From positions 24,607-88,606 of the forward strand of contig CABPYL010000009.1 in the NCBI GenBank assembly GCA_902461565.1: a DNA stretch of 64,000 bases, in the 5' to 3' direction. Source of the DNA: an uncultured Porphyromonadaceae bacterium. GTDB taxonomy: Bacteria; Bacteroidota; Bacteroidia; Bacteroidales; Muribaculaceae. Below the pieces are notes generated by a model. It was not told where the DNA came from. It did no database searches and worked only from the letters and a program-made list of their open reading frames with translations. Positions within the stretch are counted from its first letter, which is position 1; each line of letters starts with the position of its first letter. This document shows, one piece after another, positions 42,021 to 51,635 of this stretch. The translations under genes were made by a program, and so were the position numbers.

Positions 42021-42857
42021 ATGGACTTCAAGAAGATAATTTCTTCAACACGTAACTATAATTTTCACAGCCACACGCAATTCTGCGACGGCCACGCGCC
42101 AATAGCAACGATGGCTGCCGCCGCAGTAGCCTGCGGAATGCGCCACTACGGTTTTACGCCTCACAGCCCACTGCCAATCGAATCGCCATGCAACATGCCG
42201 ACCGATACAGTGGCCGATTTCGTTGCAGAGGTACGCAGGCTGCAGCGTGATCCCGCACTCTCCGCCTGCCGCTTCTACATTGGCATGGAAATCGACTATT
42301 TGGGACCACAGTTCGGTCCAGCGAGCGATTATTTCAAACACCTGCCGTTAGATTACCGCATAGGTTCTGTACATTTTATACCATCGCAGGACGGCGAATA
42401 CCTCGATATCGACGGGAGCCCCGACCGCTTCAAACAACGCATGTCCGATAAATTCCACGGCGATATCGAATATGTAGTAGACACTTTCTACCGACAGTCT
42501 ATGGACATGGTACACGCCGGTGGCTTCGACATACTGGGGCACTTCGACAAAATTAGCCACAACGCTTCGGAATATGCTCCGGGTATTGCCGACAGCAGTT
42601 TTTACGCGCAGTGCATCGAGCCGCTGTTAACCTATATCTGTGAGCATCGGCTTACTATAGAGCTAAACACCAAAGCTCGCACGCAGTACGGTTATTTTTT
42701 CCCCGGCGAAAGCTATCTGCCACGCCTTATGGAAAGCGGCGTAACTATTACCGTTAACAGCGACGCCCACTACCCCGACCGCATAACAGCATCGCGCGAC
42801 GAAGCCTTCGCTATTTTAGACAGCATTTACCCCAACTATGAACGCAGAGACTCTTGA
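42021..42857 (+). CDS. PHP-domain histidinol-phosphatase family protein
   Basis: A 278-residue PHP phosphoesterase. Metal ligands are seen in NYNFHSHTQFCDGHAPIA (HxH and D), YGFTPHSPLP, GMEIDYLG (Glu), GSVHFIP, DILGHFDKI and TVNSDAHYPDRI. The family is usually annotated as HisK-type histidinol-phosphatase, completing histidine synthesis; no other his gene is nearby, so the role is by family only. It overlaps the following U32 gene by 20 bp, which points to a coupled operon with cstA and the U32 gene. Confidence 0.85.
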   Translation: MDFKKIISSTRNYNFHSHTQFCDGHAPIATMAAAAVACGMRHYGFTPHSPLPIESPCNMPTDTVADFVAEVRRLQRDPALSACRFYIGMEIDYLGPQFGPASDYFKHLPLDYRIGSVHFIPSQDGEYLDIDGSPDRFKQRMSDKFHGDIEYVVDTFYRQSMDMVHAGGFDILGHFDKISHNASEYAPGIADSSFYAQCIEPLLTYICEHRLTIELNTKARTQYGYFFPGESYLPRLMESGVTITVNSDAHYPDRITASRDEAFAILDSIYPNYERRDS

Positions 42858-44685
42858 GTTGCTCGCGCCGGCACGCGACGCCGCTACCGGCCGCACTGCA
42901 ATCCTTGCGGGAGCCGATGCCGTATATATCGGAGCGCCTGCTTTCGGTGCTCGCGCCTCAGCAGCCAACAGCGTGGACAATATTGCCGGACTTGTGCGTT
43001 TTGCCCACATGTTCCGTGCCCGCGTGTATGTTACCATGAACACTATCCTGTTCGACAATGAACTTGAAGAAGCGCGCAACCTTGTATGGCAGCTGTATGC
43101 CGCCGGTGTAGATGCGCTGATAGTACAGGACATGGCCTATCTGGAGATGACCATCCCGCCAATTGCGTTACATGCCAGCACACAGTGCGACATCCGTACC
43201 CCCGAAAAAGCTGCAAAGCTTGCACATGCAGGTTTTTCTCAGCTCGTGCTTCCGCGCGAGTTCACCCTGGAGGAAATTTCGGCGGCGAGACATGCGGCAG
43301 GCGTTCCGGTAGAGGTATTCGTACACGGTGCTCTGTGTGTAAGCTACAGCGGCGACTGCCAGGCAGGCTTCGCTGCCATGAACCGCAGTGCCAACCGCGG
43401 AGTATGCCCGCAGATGTGCCGGCTGCCATATACGCTTGTCGACAAGGACGGCAAAATTCTGGCGCCGGAAAAACATTATCTTTCGCTGCGCGACCTCAAC
43501 CAGTACGCAAACCTTGAAAAATTGATTGAAGCCGGTGCGTCGTCGTTCAAAATCGAGGGTAGGCTGAAGGATGCCCGCTATGTAGCAAACGTTACGGCGG
43601 CATATTCCTCACGCCTCAACGAGATTGTCGCGGCGTCGCAGGGACGATACAGGCGTAGCTCGTATGGCTATGCAGAATGCGGTTTCAGGCCCGACCTGAG
43701 GCGCACCTTCAACCGCGGCTACACAACATACTTCCTGATGTCGAAGCCTGAGAAGATGGCGTCGCTCGACACTCCAAAATGGGCCGGAATGCCTGTTGGA
43801 ACCGTTGCGTCGCCGCTCGACCGCCGCACGGCATCGTTCCGAATCAAGTCCTCCGAAAAACTTTCCAACGGCGACGGTCTCGGCTTTTTCGGCGCCGACG
43901 GACGCTTCTGCGGTTTCAGGCTCAACCGTGTAGAAGGCGATATCCTCTACCCTGCCCGTCCTGTGCCTGACATTCCGCGCGGAACCATGCTTTACAGAAA
44001 CAACGATAAAACATTCTTTGATATTCTCGACCGCCCCGACGCGTCATGTACCCGTCATATTCCGGTGGATATCGAACTGCGGACCGTAGATGCAAACCGC
44101 ATTGCACTTGCAGCACACGATGTACGCGGCTGCTCGGCAGAAATAATTGTCGATGTTCCGGAGGTCGTCGCCCGCACTCCCCAGCAGGAACAACGCCGCA
44201 AGATATTGGAAAAAACGGGCGACACCATATACAGTCTCCGAAACTTCGACGACCGTTTAGGCGACCGCTTTGTGGCGGCATCGGTTCTTACCGCCGCACG
44301 GCGCCGCCTGCTTGAGACATTAGACGCTGTCGCCGAGGCAACGTACGTATATGACAGACGAAAGGCCGCGACTCTCGCATCCGACGAGTACGCCGGACAG
44401 ACATCCACAACCTACCACGACAATATCGCCAACAGATTAGCCGAGAAGCACTATGGCTCAAACGGTGCTCGTGTAACAGAAAAAGCCATAGAGGTGCGAA
44501 AGCCGGCCGGAGAGGTTCAGGTTATGTCCACACGCTATTGCATACGCCGCGAACTTGGTGCATGTCTTCGCACCGCAGAGGGTTCCAGATACCCCACACC
44601 GCTATTCCTGCGTAACGATTCCGGCCTGTACAGGCTCGATTTCGACTGCCGGAAATGCGGCATGAGAGTTGTCAAGTGCATCTGA
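42838..44685 (+). CDS. U32-family protein (RlhA/TrhP type), collagenase-like
   Basis: A 615-residue peptidase U32 protein. The N-terminal TIM-barrel has ELLAPARDAATGRTAILAGA, VTMNTILFDNELEEA, LHASTQCDIRTPEKA and the family Cys cluster in VFVHGALCVSYSGDCQAGF ... NRGVCPQMCRLPY (four Cys). A DUF3656-like middle part and a C-terminal helical domain ending with a Cys pair (FDCRKCGMRVVKC) follow. This architecture resembles RlhA, which hydroxylates 23S rRNA, and the related TrhP for tRNA; I cannot say which. The four Cys are the likely Fe-S ligands. ATG at 42838 overlaps the previous gene. Confidence 0.88.
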   Translation: MNAETLELLAPARDAATGRTAILAGADAVYIGAPAFGARASAANSVDNIAGLVRFAHMFRARVYVTMNTILFDNELEEARNLVWQLYAAGVDALIVQDMAYLEMTIPPIALHASTQCDIRTPEKAAKLAHAGFSQLVLPREFTLEEISAARHAAGVPVEVFVHGALCVSYSGDCQAGFAAMNRSANRGVCPQMCRLPYTLVDKDGKILAPEKHYLSLRDLNQYANLEKLIEAGASSFKIEGRLKDARYVANVTAAYSSRLNEIVAASQGRYRRSSYGYAECGFRPDLRRTFNRGYTTYFLMSKPEKMASLDTPKWAGMPVGTVASPLDRRTASFRIKSSEKLSNGDGLGFFGADGRFCGFRLNRVEGDILYPARPVPDIPRGTMLYRNNDKTFFDILDRPDASCTRHIPVDIELRTVDANRIALAAHDVRGCSAEIIVDVPEVVARTPQQEQRRKILEKTGDTIYSLRNFDDRLGDRFVAASVLTAARRRLLETLDAVAEATYVYDRRKAATLASDEYAGQTSTTYHDNIANRLAEKHYGSNGARVTEKAIEVRKPAGEVQVMSTRYCIRRELGACLRTAEGSRYPTPLFLRNDSGLYRLDFDCRKCGMRVVKCI

Positions 44686-44693
44686 ACGCAATA

Positions 44694-44734
44694 TTTTTCC
44701 GGACATATCCGTTATACAGATATGTCCGGAAAAA
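44694..44734. repeat. Perfect 16-bp inverted repeat covering a start codon
   Basis: TTTTTCCGGACATATC (44694-44709) and GATATGTCCGGAAAAA (44719-44734) are exact reverse complements, with loop CGTTATACA. The ATG of the next gene (44722) is in the right arm. No T-tract follows on either strand, so it is not a standard terminator. Confidence 0.85.
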
Positions 44735-45660
44735 CACACAAACCACAGATCGTGGCAGACATCCGCAGGCCCTCCACCGCCGAACTGAACCCCGCCGACT
44801 ATGCGGGGCGACTATCGGTTTCTGTGGTAGTGTATTACGCCGACGTTGCAGAACTATCGCGCTGCCTTGACTGCTTCAAGACACCTGTGGTCTCCGACAT
44901 TGTCATCTGGGACAACAGTTCCATACCCGACACAAGGACATATCTGCGGAAACATTATCCAAACGTAAAATATATCGCGAGCGAGAATATCGGCTATGGA
45001 CCGGGCCACAACCGCGCCTACGCCGCTGTCGACGGCAATGCGCCCTACCATTTGGTTGTGAATTCAGATATTGAGTTCGATCCGGCAATTCTTACGGAAC
45101 TTGTGGCGGTGATGGACAAGAATCCCTCCATAAACCTGATACATCCCATGCTTGTAGGTCTGAAGGGCTACCGGCAATACTCGGTGCGCAAGCTGCCCAC
45201 TCCTGCCGACCTGCTGATGCGGCGCTTCATCCCCGACACATGGTTCCGTCGTCAACGCAAGGATTATCTGTTATGCGACCTCGATACAAGCCGGGCATGG
45301 CATCTGCCTTACGTGCAGGGCAGTTTCATGCTTCTGAGATGCAGCAAATTCGAGGAAGCGGGTCTGTTTGACGAGCGTTTCTTCATGTATCCCGAGGATA
45401 TCGACCTGTCGCGCCGCCTGTTCCCACACGGAGGAATCGTATATTATCCTTTTGTGAAAGCCATGCACGTACACCGCCACCAGAGCTATTCATCGGGGCG
45501 TCTGTTGCGCGTTCACATCCGCAACATGATAAAGTATTTCAACAAATGGGGCTGGTTCTTCGATTCCGAAAGACGCGTTATCAACCGGAGTATTGACGAA
45601 GAAGTGCGCGCTTTCCGCAAAACACCCGGCTTCCGCCCGGCAACATACCACCACTGGTGA
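44722..45660 (+). CDS. Glycosyltransferase family 2 (rhamnosyltransferase-like)
   Basis: A 312-residue GT-A enzyme. A 28-residue N-terminal stretch precedes the catalytic domain, which begins LSVSVVVYYADVAELSRCL and has NIGYGPGHNRAY, VVNSDIEFDP (DxD-type), YVQGSFMLLRCSKFEEAGL and FFMYPEDIDLSRRLFPHGG, the usual features of rhamnosyl- and related transferases for cell-surface glycans. The acceptor is unknown. The start codon lies in a strong hairpin; GTG at 44753 is an alternative that would put translation outside it. It is convergent with hemW, their stops being directly adjacent. Confidence 0.85.
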   Translation: MSGKTHKPQIVADIRRPSTAELNPADYAGRLSVSVVVYYADVAELSRCLDCFKTPVVSDIVIWDNSSIPDTRTYLRKHYPNVKYIASENIGYGPGHNRAYAAVDGNAPYHLVVNSDIEFDPAILTELVAVMDKNPSINLIHPMLVGLKGYRQYSVRKLPTPADLLMRRFIPDTWFRRQRKDYLLCDLDTSRAWHLPYVQGSFMLLRCSKFEEAGLFDERFFMYPEDIDLSRRLFPHGGIVYYPFVKAMHVHRHQSYSSGRLLRVHIRNMIKYFNKWGWFFDSERRVINRSIDEEVRAFRKTPGFRPATYHHW

Positions 45661-46758
45661 TCAGTCTAAAAACATATCCCGGATAATGGCGTCGGCAAGC
45701 AGCCACGACTCCTCGGGAATATAAAAAGCATCGTTCGTACTGCGCAGATGTCCGCTGTCGATCCATCCGGCAGCGTTTTTTGTTATCTGTCTGAGCGCAT
45801 CGGTAGCCATAAACTTTTTTTCGAGACCTTCGGCTGTACGCATGCGAATCATTATGGTATCGTTAATCACATCGGTACCGCTCTCGTAATCGTCCTGCGC
45901 GATATCGCCGTTTTCGGCAATGTATCCCTTTATATCGGACGGATTGAAACGGCGTAGTCCCGAAGCTGTGAAGCTGTGGGCGCCGGGACCGAGACCAAGA
46001 TAGGGCACTCCGCGCCAGTAGGCCGAGTTGTGGCGCGACCGACAGCCCGGAAGTGCGAAATTTGAAATTTCGTAATGTTCGAAACCACGTGCGGCAAGTT
46101 CACGGCAAAGAATACCATACATTTCCTCGATAAGTTCCTCCGAAGCCTGTTCTATGAGTCCCTGTTCCAGCCGACGCGTAAGCAGAGTTCCGGGTTCGAA
46201 GCTGAGGCAATAAGCCGAAATGTGCGTAACACCTGCATCAGCCAGCTTCCTGACAGACAGCGTCCACGTCGCTGCAGTCTGCCCCGGCAGACCATAGATG
46301 AGATCGGCGCTTATGTTTGTTATACCTGCCCTGCGGAGGATTTCTATAGCTTCGAGCGCACGTGCAGCCGAATGGCGCCTGTTCACTGCCCTCAGTTCGG
46401 CATCGTTGAGCGACTGCACGCCAATGCTCACACGGTTCACTCCGGCATCTTTCCATGCCCTGACACGCGCGGCATCAACATCCTCGGGATTAACCTCGAT
46501 TGTAAATTCCTCTGTCTCAGGCCTGCAAAGCAACTGTGCCAATTCCTTGAACACATCTGCAGGCAAAATTGATGGCGTTCCGCCCCCAAAATAGAGCGTA
46601 TTCACAGGTTCACCGGCCAATTCGCCGCAGCGCAGGGAATATTCGGAGGCTACAGCACCTGCATAGGCTTCGGCCAAGGACGGGCGTGCAACCGAATAGA
46701 AGTCGCAGTAGGCACATTTGGCGTGGCAAAAAGGTACGTGCAGATAAATTCCTGCCAT
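45661..46758 (-). CDS. hemW: Radical SAM heme chaperone
   Basis: A 365-residue HemW (formerly HemN-like) protein. The radical-SAM cluster motif is LHVPFCHAKCAYCDFYS (three Cys of CxxxCxxC; the following Cys-containing context is typical), then NTLYFGGGTPSIL, SIGVQSLNDAELRAVNRRH and SADLIYGLPGQT, and the C-terminal HemW-specific half. It delivers heme to target proteins; the lack of the N-terminal extension of coproporphyrinogen dehydrogenase supports HemW. Last gene of a five-gene operon; 4 bp separate it from the addB-like gene. Confidence 0.92.
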   Translation of the reverse strand: MAGIYLHVPFCHAKCAYCDFYSVARPSLAEAYAGAVASEYSLRCGELAGEPVNTLYFGGGTPSILPADVFKELAQLLCRPETEEFTIEVNPEDVDAARVRAWKDAGVNRVSIGVQSLNDAELRAVNRRHSAARALEAIEILRRAGITNISADLIYGLPGQTAATWTLSVRKLADAGVTHISAYCLSFEPGTLLTRRLEQGLIEQASEELIEEMYGILCRELAARGFEHYEISNFALPGCRSRHNSAYWRGVPYLGLGPGAHSFTASGLRRFNPSDIKGYIAENGDIAQDDYESGTDVINDTIMIRMRTAEGLEKKFMATDALRQITKNAAGWIDSGHLRSTNDAFYIPEESWLLADAIIRDMFLD

Positions 46759-46762
46759 ATAG

Positions 46763-49729
46763 CTACTTTTTCATACGTCCGCACAACGATGCGAAATTGC
46801 AATATTCGCACACATCAAGGTCGTCGGTCTGATAAAACGGAACATCATTTGCATCGAAAATCTCGTGAAACAGCCTGTGCAGTTCCGGCCGGAACCGGTC
46901 GCGGATATCCTTGTAATCAGTAACCGGAACCTTGCTTATACGCACGTCCGGAATAACATCTTTCTTCACAAGCTCGCGCATGGGATGGATGAAAGGCCGG
47001 ATACTGACATCCGCATCTACCATCGACAGATAAGCCTCGCAGTATGTCAACACCTGGAACAGGCCCCGTTTTGCGGACATCCCGCGTGCAAACAGTGATT
47101 CTATAAATTCCGAAGAAGTATCCTCCTCGCCGGTCTTGAAATCGATAAAACGCAATTCTTTGGCCGAAGTGCGGTCAACACGGTCGATAGACATAGTGAA
47201 GTTTACCGCCAGATCATCGTCTATTTCCCATAGACCGTATTTCTCCGATTTCACGCAAAATTCGTTGTCCACAAACACAAAATCGGGATTGCAGTATTTA
47301 TTGCGCTCGGCTACGAGATTACTGCGTACAATATGTGCGATGGCCTCCAGGGCAATGCTTTCCTCGGAATCGAGTTTCGGCTGCGCCCCAACATGCCGGC
47401 GTACGGTGAGGAGCTGGTCGGTTATAATCTCCTCGATCATTGTGTTGTCGGCAGCCAGCCACCTGTCGTAGTCGGCAGCCGTTATCACACAATCTTTCAT
47501 AGGGGCAAACACCTTCTCGATTGTGTTGTGCACCACCGTGCCATAGTTGGCGCTGGTGAGATAGTCCACCATATCATCGTTGCCTCGCAGACCGCGCACA
47601 TACTGAAGATAGAACGAGAACGGGCACGCCATATATTGCTTCAGCGCTGCAGCCGACATGCGCAAGTCGCCTCCGGATTTGAAACGCTCCAGTTCAGCCA
47701 GCACCGACGGCGTCTTTGTTACTTCGAAAACATTTTTGGCTACCGCCGTAGAACCCACAATCATCTGACGCTGCCGAATCTTCAGCTCAGGCATCAGATA
47801 TTTCATCTGGCGCAGATAGCGCGACGGCTCACCTTTGCCCTTGCCGTCGGCACGGGCATCGTAGAATATCGCCACATTCTTCGCACGCGCAATCAAACGG
47901 AAAAAAGCGTAGGAATAAGTCCATTCCTGGCTCTCGAAATCCGGAAGGGCATAGCCCTTGCGCAGATTGTTTGGAATCATTGTGCGGGCATACTGCTTGC
48001 GCGGGAACACGCCGTCGTTCATGGAAAGGATTATCACGTTGTCGAAATCGAGCGCGCGCGTTTCCAGAACCCCCATAACCTGCATACCCTGCAAGGGTTT
48101 GCCGTTGAGCGACAGGGCGCGGGCTCCTAAAACGCGCTCGAACAGTTGCAGGAAAGTATGGTTGGCCATCGATACGTCGTGTTCCTTTACAAGTGCCGAT
48201 ATATTCTGCAGCTCGGAACGGAAATATGTGATGGCATCAAGTTCGAACGACGGACGCGGACCACCGGCGAGCGACAGTTCCTGCTCGAGCCAGTTAAGCA
48301 GCGCCACAAGATATTCCTCTACATGCACGACATTATTTTGCTCGTGAAGCGGCGTGAAAACCTTCTTCAATCCCGGTGCTATGGATGCGACTTCGGTAGC
48401 AGGCAGATTGTATATGCGCTGGTCTGTGATATAGTCGCTCACCGTCCTTGCAGCATCGGCGGCGACAGCCTGGATATGCGGATGCTGGAGCACCTCTATC
48501 ACATCCTTGAAATAGAAGGTATATATGCCGTTGCGCATGCGGGCGCGCATGTGCATGGATATTATCGAATGCAGAAGCGTGGCAAACGTTGTTGTGCGGT
48601 AGGCAAGTCCCATAGTGATGTTCACCGCGGGAACTGATGACGGTATGGCCATGAGCAGAGGCAGCAACAGACCCTGATCGGGAAGGACAATGGCGGTGGC
48701 AAGCTGTTTCGACGGGTCGATTGTACCGTCCTTCACCCATCCGTCCAAAACGATGCCTGCCGCCTTTGCCTGCGCCACATTCGAAGGCACAGCGGTAACG
48801 GTAACGTCGGGCATTCCGGCAGGTGCGTTAAGTTCGAACCCCTCTGGCATTCGGAAATGCTTTGCAAGCCTTGACAAACGCTGAAGCGACGCCGGCAACT
48901 CTATATTCGCGGGAAAGAGCTTGAACGCCGCCATGTCCCAGAAGAAACATGCGCGGCTACTTCTGTTTAGGCGTTCAAGGATAAGTGTTTCAGCATGCGT
49001 AAGGTCATTGAAACCCACGAAGGCATAGCGCGTGCCGTCGTCGTCGCCCTCGCACATGGCACGCACACCGTCTACAGCAGCCTTGTATTCTTCGCCTTCC
49101 GACGCGATGCCGTTCTTATCCGACAACCGATGGAATTCGTTATAGATATCCGCCATAATCTCCCACAGATACAGAAATTTGGCGCTTACGCTCTGTTCAG
49201 GGGCATCCGTAGAAAGATGCGTCCAGAATTCCGTAACACTTGTGGTGAGGCGGCTCTCGCCCCATATCTGACGTATAACTTCCTTCTGCTCGTCGTTAAG
49301 ATAATCGGCAAGTATTTCTTTTGTGTCTTTCAGATTTTTGAAAAGCTCGTCGGCGCGCACAAACGATTTGTCTATTTCATTGAAATCGTTCAGCATCATG
49401 TCGCCCCAGAACACAAACGCATCGAATTCGCGCGTTGCACCTGCTCGTCCGCGGCTGCGCAGTACATTTCGGTAGGCATCGTACAGCAGGAACAATAGTT
49501 TCATGTCCGTTCCGTACGCCTTTGGCGAGAACCGGCCGAGAAAAGAGCGCATGGTCATGAAGCGCGGCAGCATCGCGACACCTTGCATTCTGTCGCGCAC
49601 ATATTTTTTGAGAAAGAGAACGGCTCGCTTGTTGGGAAGCACAAAGGCAATGTCGGCGGGGTCGCAACCGGCACCGCCGCCCATACAGAATTGCGCCACC
49701 CGTGAAAGGAAATAGTGGTCGTTGTTCAT
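46763..49729 (-). CDS. AddB-like PD-(D/E)XK nuclease protein
   Basis: A 988-residue protein with a UvrD-like helicase-derived N-terminal half and a C-terminal nuclease (about 700-985). The N-terminus, DIAFVLPNKRAVLFLKKYVR, lacks a Walker A motif. Nuclease features: KQYMACPFSFYLQYVRGLRG (first Cys), GTVVHNTIEKVF (His), ELRFIDFKTGEED (Asp and Lys), and the closing Cys triad CEYCNFASLC, which with the first Cys fits an AddB-type Fe-S cluster. AddB normally acts with AddA in double-strand break repair; no addA gene is in this window. It overlaps holB by 4 bp. Confidence 0.85.
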   Translation of the reverse strand: MNNDHYFLSRVAQFCMGGGAGCDPADIAFVLPNKRAVLFLKKYVRDRMQGVAMLPRFMTMRSFLGRFSPKAYGTDMKLLFLLYDAYRNVLRSRGRAGATREFDAFVFWGDMMLNDFNEIDKSFVRADELFKNLKDTKEILADYLNDEQKEVIRQIWGESRLTTSVTEFWTHLSTDAPEQSVSAKFLYLWEIMADIYNEFHRLSDKNGIASEGEEYKAAVDGVRAMCEGDDDGTRYAFVGFNDLTHAETLILERLNRSSRACFFWDMAAFKLFPANIELPASLQRLSRLAKHFRMPEGFELNAPAGMPDVTVTAVPSNVAQAKAAGIVLDGWVKDGTIDPSKQLATAIVLPDQGLLLPLLMAIPSSVPAVNITMGLAYRTTTFATLLHSIISMHMRARMRNGIYTFYFKDVIEVLQHPHIQAVAADAARTVSDYITDQRIYNLPATEVASIAPGLKKVFTPLHEQNNVVHVEEYLVALLNWLEQELSLAGGPRPSFELDAITYFRSELQNISALVKEHDVSMANHTFLQLFERVLGARALSLNGKPLQGMQVMGVLETRALDFDNVIILSMNDGVFPRKQYARTMIPNNLRKGYALPDFESQEWTYSYAFFRLIARAKNVAIFYDARADGKGKGEPSRYLRQMKYLMPELKIRQRQMIVGSTAVAKNVFEVTKTPSVLAELERFKSGGDLRMSAAALKQYMACPFSFYLQYVRGLRGNDDMVDYLTSANYGTVVHNTIEKVFAPMKDCVITAADYDRWLAADNTMIEEIITDQLLTVRRHVGAQPKLDSEESIALEAIAHIVRSNLVAERNKYCNPDFVFVDNEFCVKSEKYGLWEIDDDLAVNFTMSIDRVDRTSAKELRFIDFKTGEEDTSSEFIESLFARGMSAKRGLFQVLTYCEAYLSMVDADVSIRPFIHPMRELVKKDVIPDVRISKVPVTDYKDIRDRFRPELHRLFHEIFDANDVPFYQTDDLDVCEYCNFASLCGRMKK

Positions 49730-50853
49730 TTTCGACGGATATACATGATGGTGCGCACGGCAAGATCAAACATGATAATCTTGGCGTTTGCATTGGCGGC
49801 TATATCGCGGCGCGAACGATCGAAAAGCTCGATAAGGTCTTCCACGTTCTTCTCGTTGATGAACGGATGGAACTTCTGCACAAATGCGCGCTCGGCATCG
49901 CTCATCGCAAGCAACGCATCCACATGCAGGTGGCTTATAAAGCTCTCGCGGATCATGCGGCAGCAATAGTCGATGAACTGCATCACGGGCTCTCGGCCCA
50001 TACCGGCCACCTCTACGCTCCACTGGCGCAGTTCGCCCACCTTGCGGGCGTATGCAAGGCGCATAAGCCGCACGAACAAGTCGAAATAAGTGTCGGTCTG
50101 CTCGCTTGTCGCGGCAAGCCGGAGTGCAAGGTTCATGTCGCCTTCGGCAATGCGGGCGGCATCGGCAGCCTTGGCGGCCGCAACACCGCGGCCTACGAGA
50201 TAAAGAGCCACCTCGGCGTCGGTATATCGCGGCACTGTGATCCGCTGCGTACGCGAGTATATTGTCGGCAGCACATTACGCGGGTTATCGCTGCACATTA
50301 TAAAGATGGTGTCGTTTACCGGTTCCTCCACAAGTTTGAGCAACTTGTTGGCTGTGTCTTCGTTCATTCGCTCGGGCATCCACATCAGCACAATCTTATA
50401 GCGGGCGCTGCGGGTCATAAACGAGAGGCGTCGCAGCAACTCGGTGCCCTCGTCAACATATATCTGCGGTCGGGCGTTGATGTTGCCAAGTTTCTGGAGC
50501 CATTGGTCGAAGTCCATGAAAGGCGATTCGGCCATCAGTTCCTTGAAATCATCGAAAAAATCGTCGCTCAGCGCCGGCGAACCACTTTTTTTCTTGATTA
50601 CCGGGAACGAGAAAATTGTATCTATATGACTGAAATTATCATACTGCTGGCACGAACGGCATACTCCGCAAGGCTCGCCGTCGGGCGTACGGTTACGGCA
50701 ATTTACATATTGCGCTATAGCACGCGCAAGGGCGAATTTTCCACTGCCCGAAGGACCTTCGAGCATCAGGGCATGTGGAATACGGTCGCTGTCGACCATC
50801 TGCCTAAGACGGGCCTTTACATGCTCCTGACCGGGAATATCGGAAAATTTCAT
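49726..50853 (-). CDS. holB: DNA polymerase III delta' subunit
   Basis: A 375-residue clamp-loader subunit. It begins KFSDIPGQEHVKARLRQM, with GPSGSGKFALARAIA (P-loop-like), a zinc finger CGVCRSCQQY preceded by a Cys in NCRNR, and the C-terminal collar region (about 220-360). The sequence SRT for the sensor-1 position is in SRTQRITVP. It loads the beta clamp on DNA. It overlaps mlaF (ATGA) and the addB-like gene by 4 bp, so it is tightly coupled. Confidence 0.93.
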   Translation of the reverse strand: MKFSDIPGQEHVKARLRQMVDSDRIPHALMLEGPSGSGKFALARAIAQYVNCRNRTPDGEPCGVCRSCQQYDNFSHIDTIFSFPVIKKKSGSPALSDDFFDDFKELMAESPFMDFDQWLQKLGNINARPQIYVDEGTELLRRLSFMTRSARYKIVLMWMPERMNEDTANKLLKLVEEPVNDTIFIMCSDNPRNVLPTIYSRTQRITVPRYTDAEVALYLVGRGVAAAKAADAARIAEGDMNLALRLAATSEQTDTYFDLFVRLMRLAYARKVGELRQWSVEVAGMGREPVMQFIDYCCRMIRESFISHLHVDALLAMSDAERAFVQKFHPFINEKNVEDLIELFDRSRRDIAANANAKIIMFDLAVRTIMYIRRK

Positions 50854-51635
50854 TTCTTACGCTGTGCGATGGTACCGTGCTCGGCAACGTACTCGCGCAC
50901 CTCCTGGAACAGCCGGGTCGCAAACACGAAGCTGTTGAGAGCCTCGTTGTCGGTGTTATATATCTGGGTCATGTCGCCCACCCACTCACGGTAGCCCTTG
51001 TTGATGAATATGATGTTCTCGCCGATACCGAGCACACTGTTCATATCGTGCGTATTAATCACGGTGGTGATTCCGTATTCGTGTGTGATGTCGCTCAGCA
51101 GTTCGTCGATAAGGATGGATGTCTTGGGATCGAGGCCGCTGTTGGGTTCATCGCAGAACAGATAGCGGGGGTTCAGGGCAATCGCGCGTGCAATTGCAAC
51201 ACGCTTCTGCATGCCGCCGGAAATCTCGGAGGGATATTTGTTCTCGGCACCCAACAGGTTCACACGCTCCAGGCAGAACATGGCACGCTCTTTCATCTCG
51301 GCGCGGCTCTGTCGGGTAAACATTATAAGAGGGAACATTACGTTGCCGAGAACTGTCTCGCTGTCGAACAGCGCCGAACCCTGGAAAAGCATGCCTATTT
51401 CCTTGCGTAGCGACGCAACTTCCTCGCGATTCATGGACAGAAGATTGCGGCCGTCGAAAAGTATCTCGCCGGAGTCGGGCGTAAGCAGCCCAACGAGCGA
51501 CTTCATAAGCACCGTCTTGCCTGAACCGCTCTGGCCTATGATAAGGTTTGTCTTGCCGGTATAGAATGTCGCGTCCACACTGTGGAGCACCGTACGGTCG
51601 TCGAACGACTTTGTAAGGTTCTTAACTTCGATCAT
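50850..51635 (-). CDS. mlaF: ABC transporter ATP-binding protein (MlaF-like)
   Basis: A 261-residue ATPase of the Mla/Mce lipid-transport family. Walker A GQSGSGKTVLMKSLVG, Q-loop MLFQGSALFD, signature SGGMQKRVAIARAIALNP, Walker B YLFCDEPNSGLDP. It pairs with the MlaE permease encoded 4 bp upstream and energises transfer of phospholipids between outer and inner membranes. The Mce substrate-binding subunit (MlaD) is not in this window. The 3' end overlaps holB. Confidence 0.92.
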   Translation of the reverse strand: MIEVKNLTKSFDDRTVLHSVDATFYTGKTNLIIGQSGSGKTVLMKSLVGLLTPDSGEILFDGRNLLSMNREEVASLRKEIGMLFQGSALFDSETVLGNVMFPLIMFTRQSRAEMKERAMFCLERVNLLGAENKYPSEISGGMQKRVAIARAIALNPRYLFCDEPNSGLDPKTSILIDELLSDITHEYGITTVINTHDMNSVLGIGENIIFINKGYREWVGDMTQIYNTDNEALNSFVFATRLFQEVREYVAEHGTIAQRKK

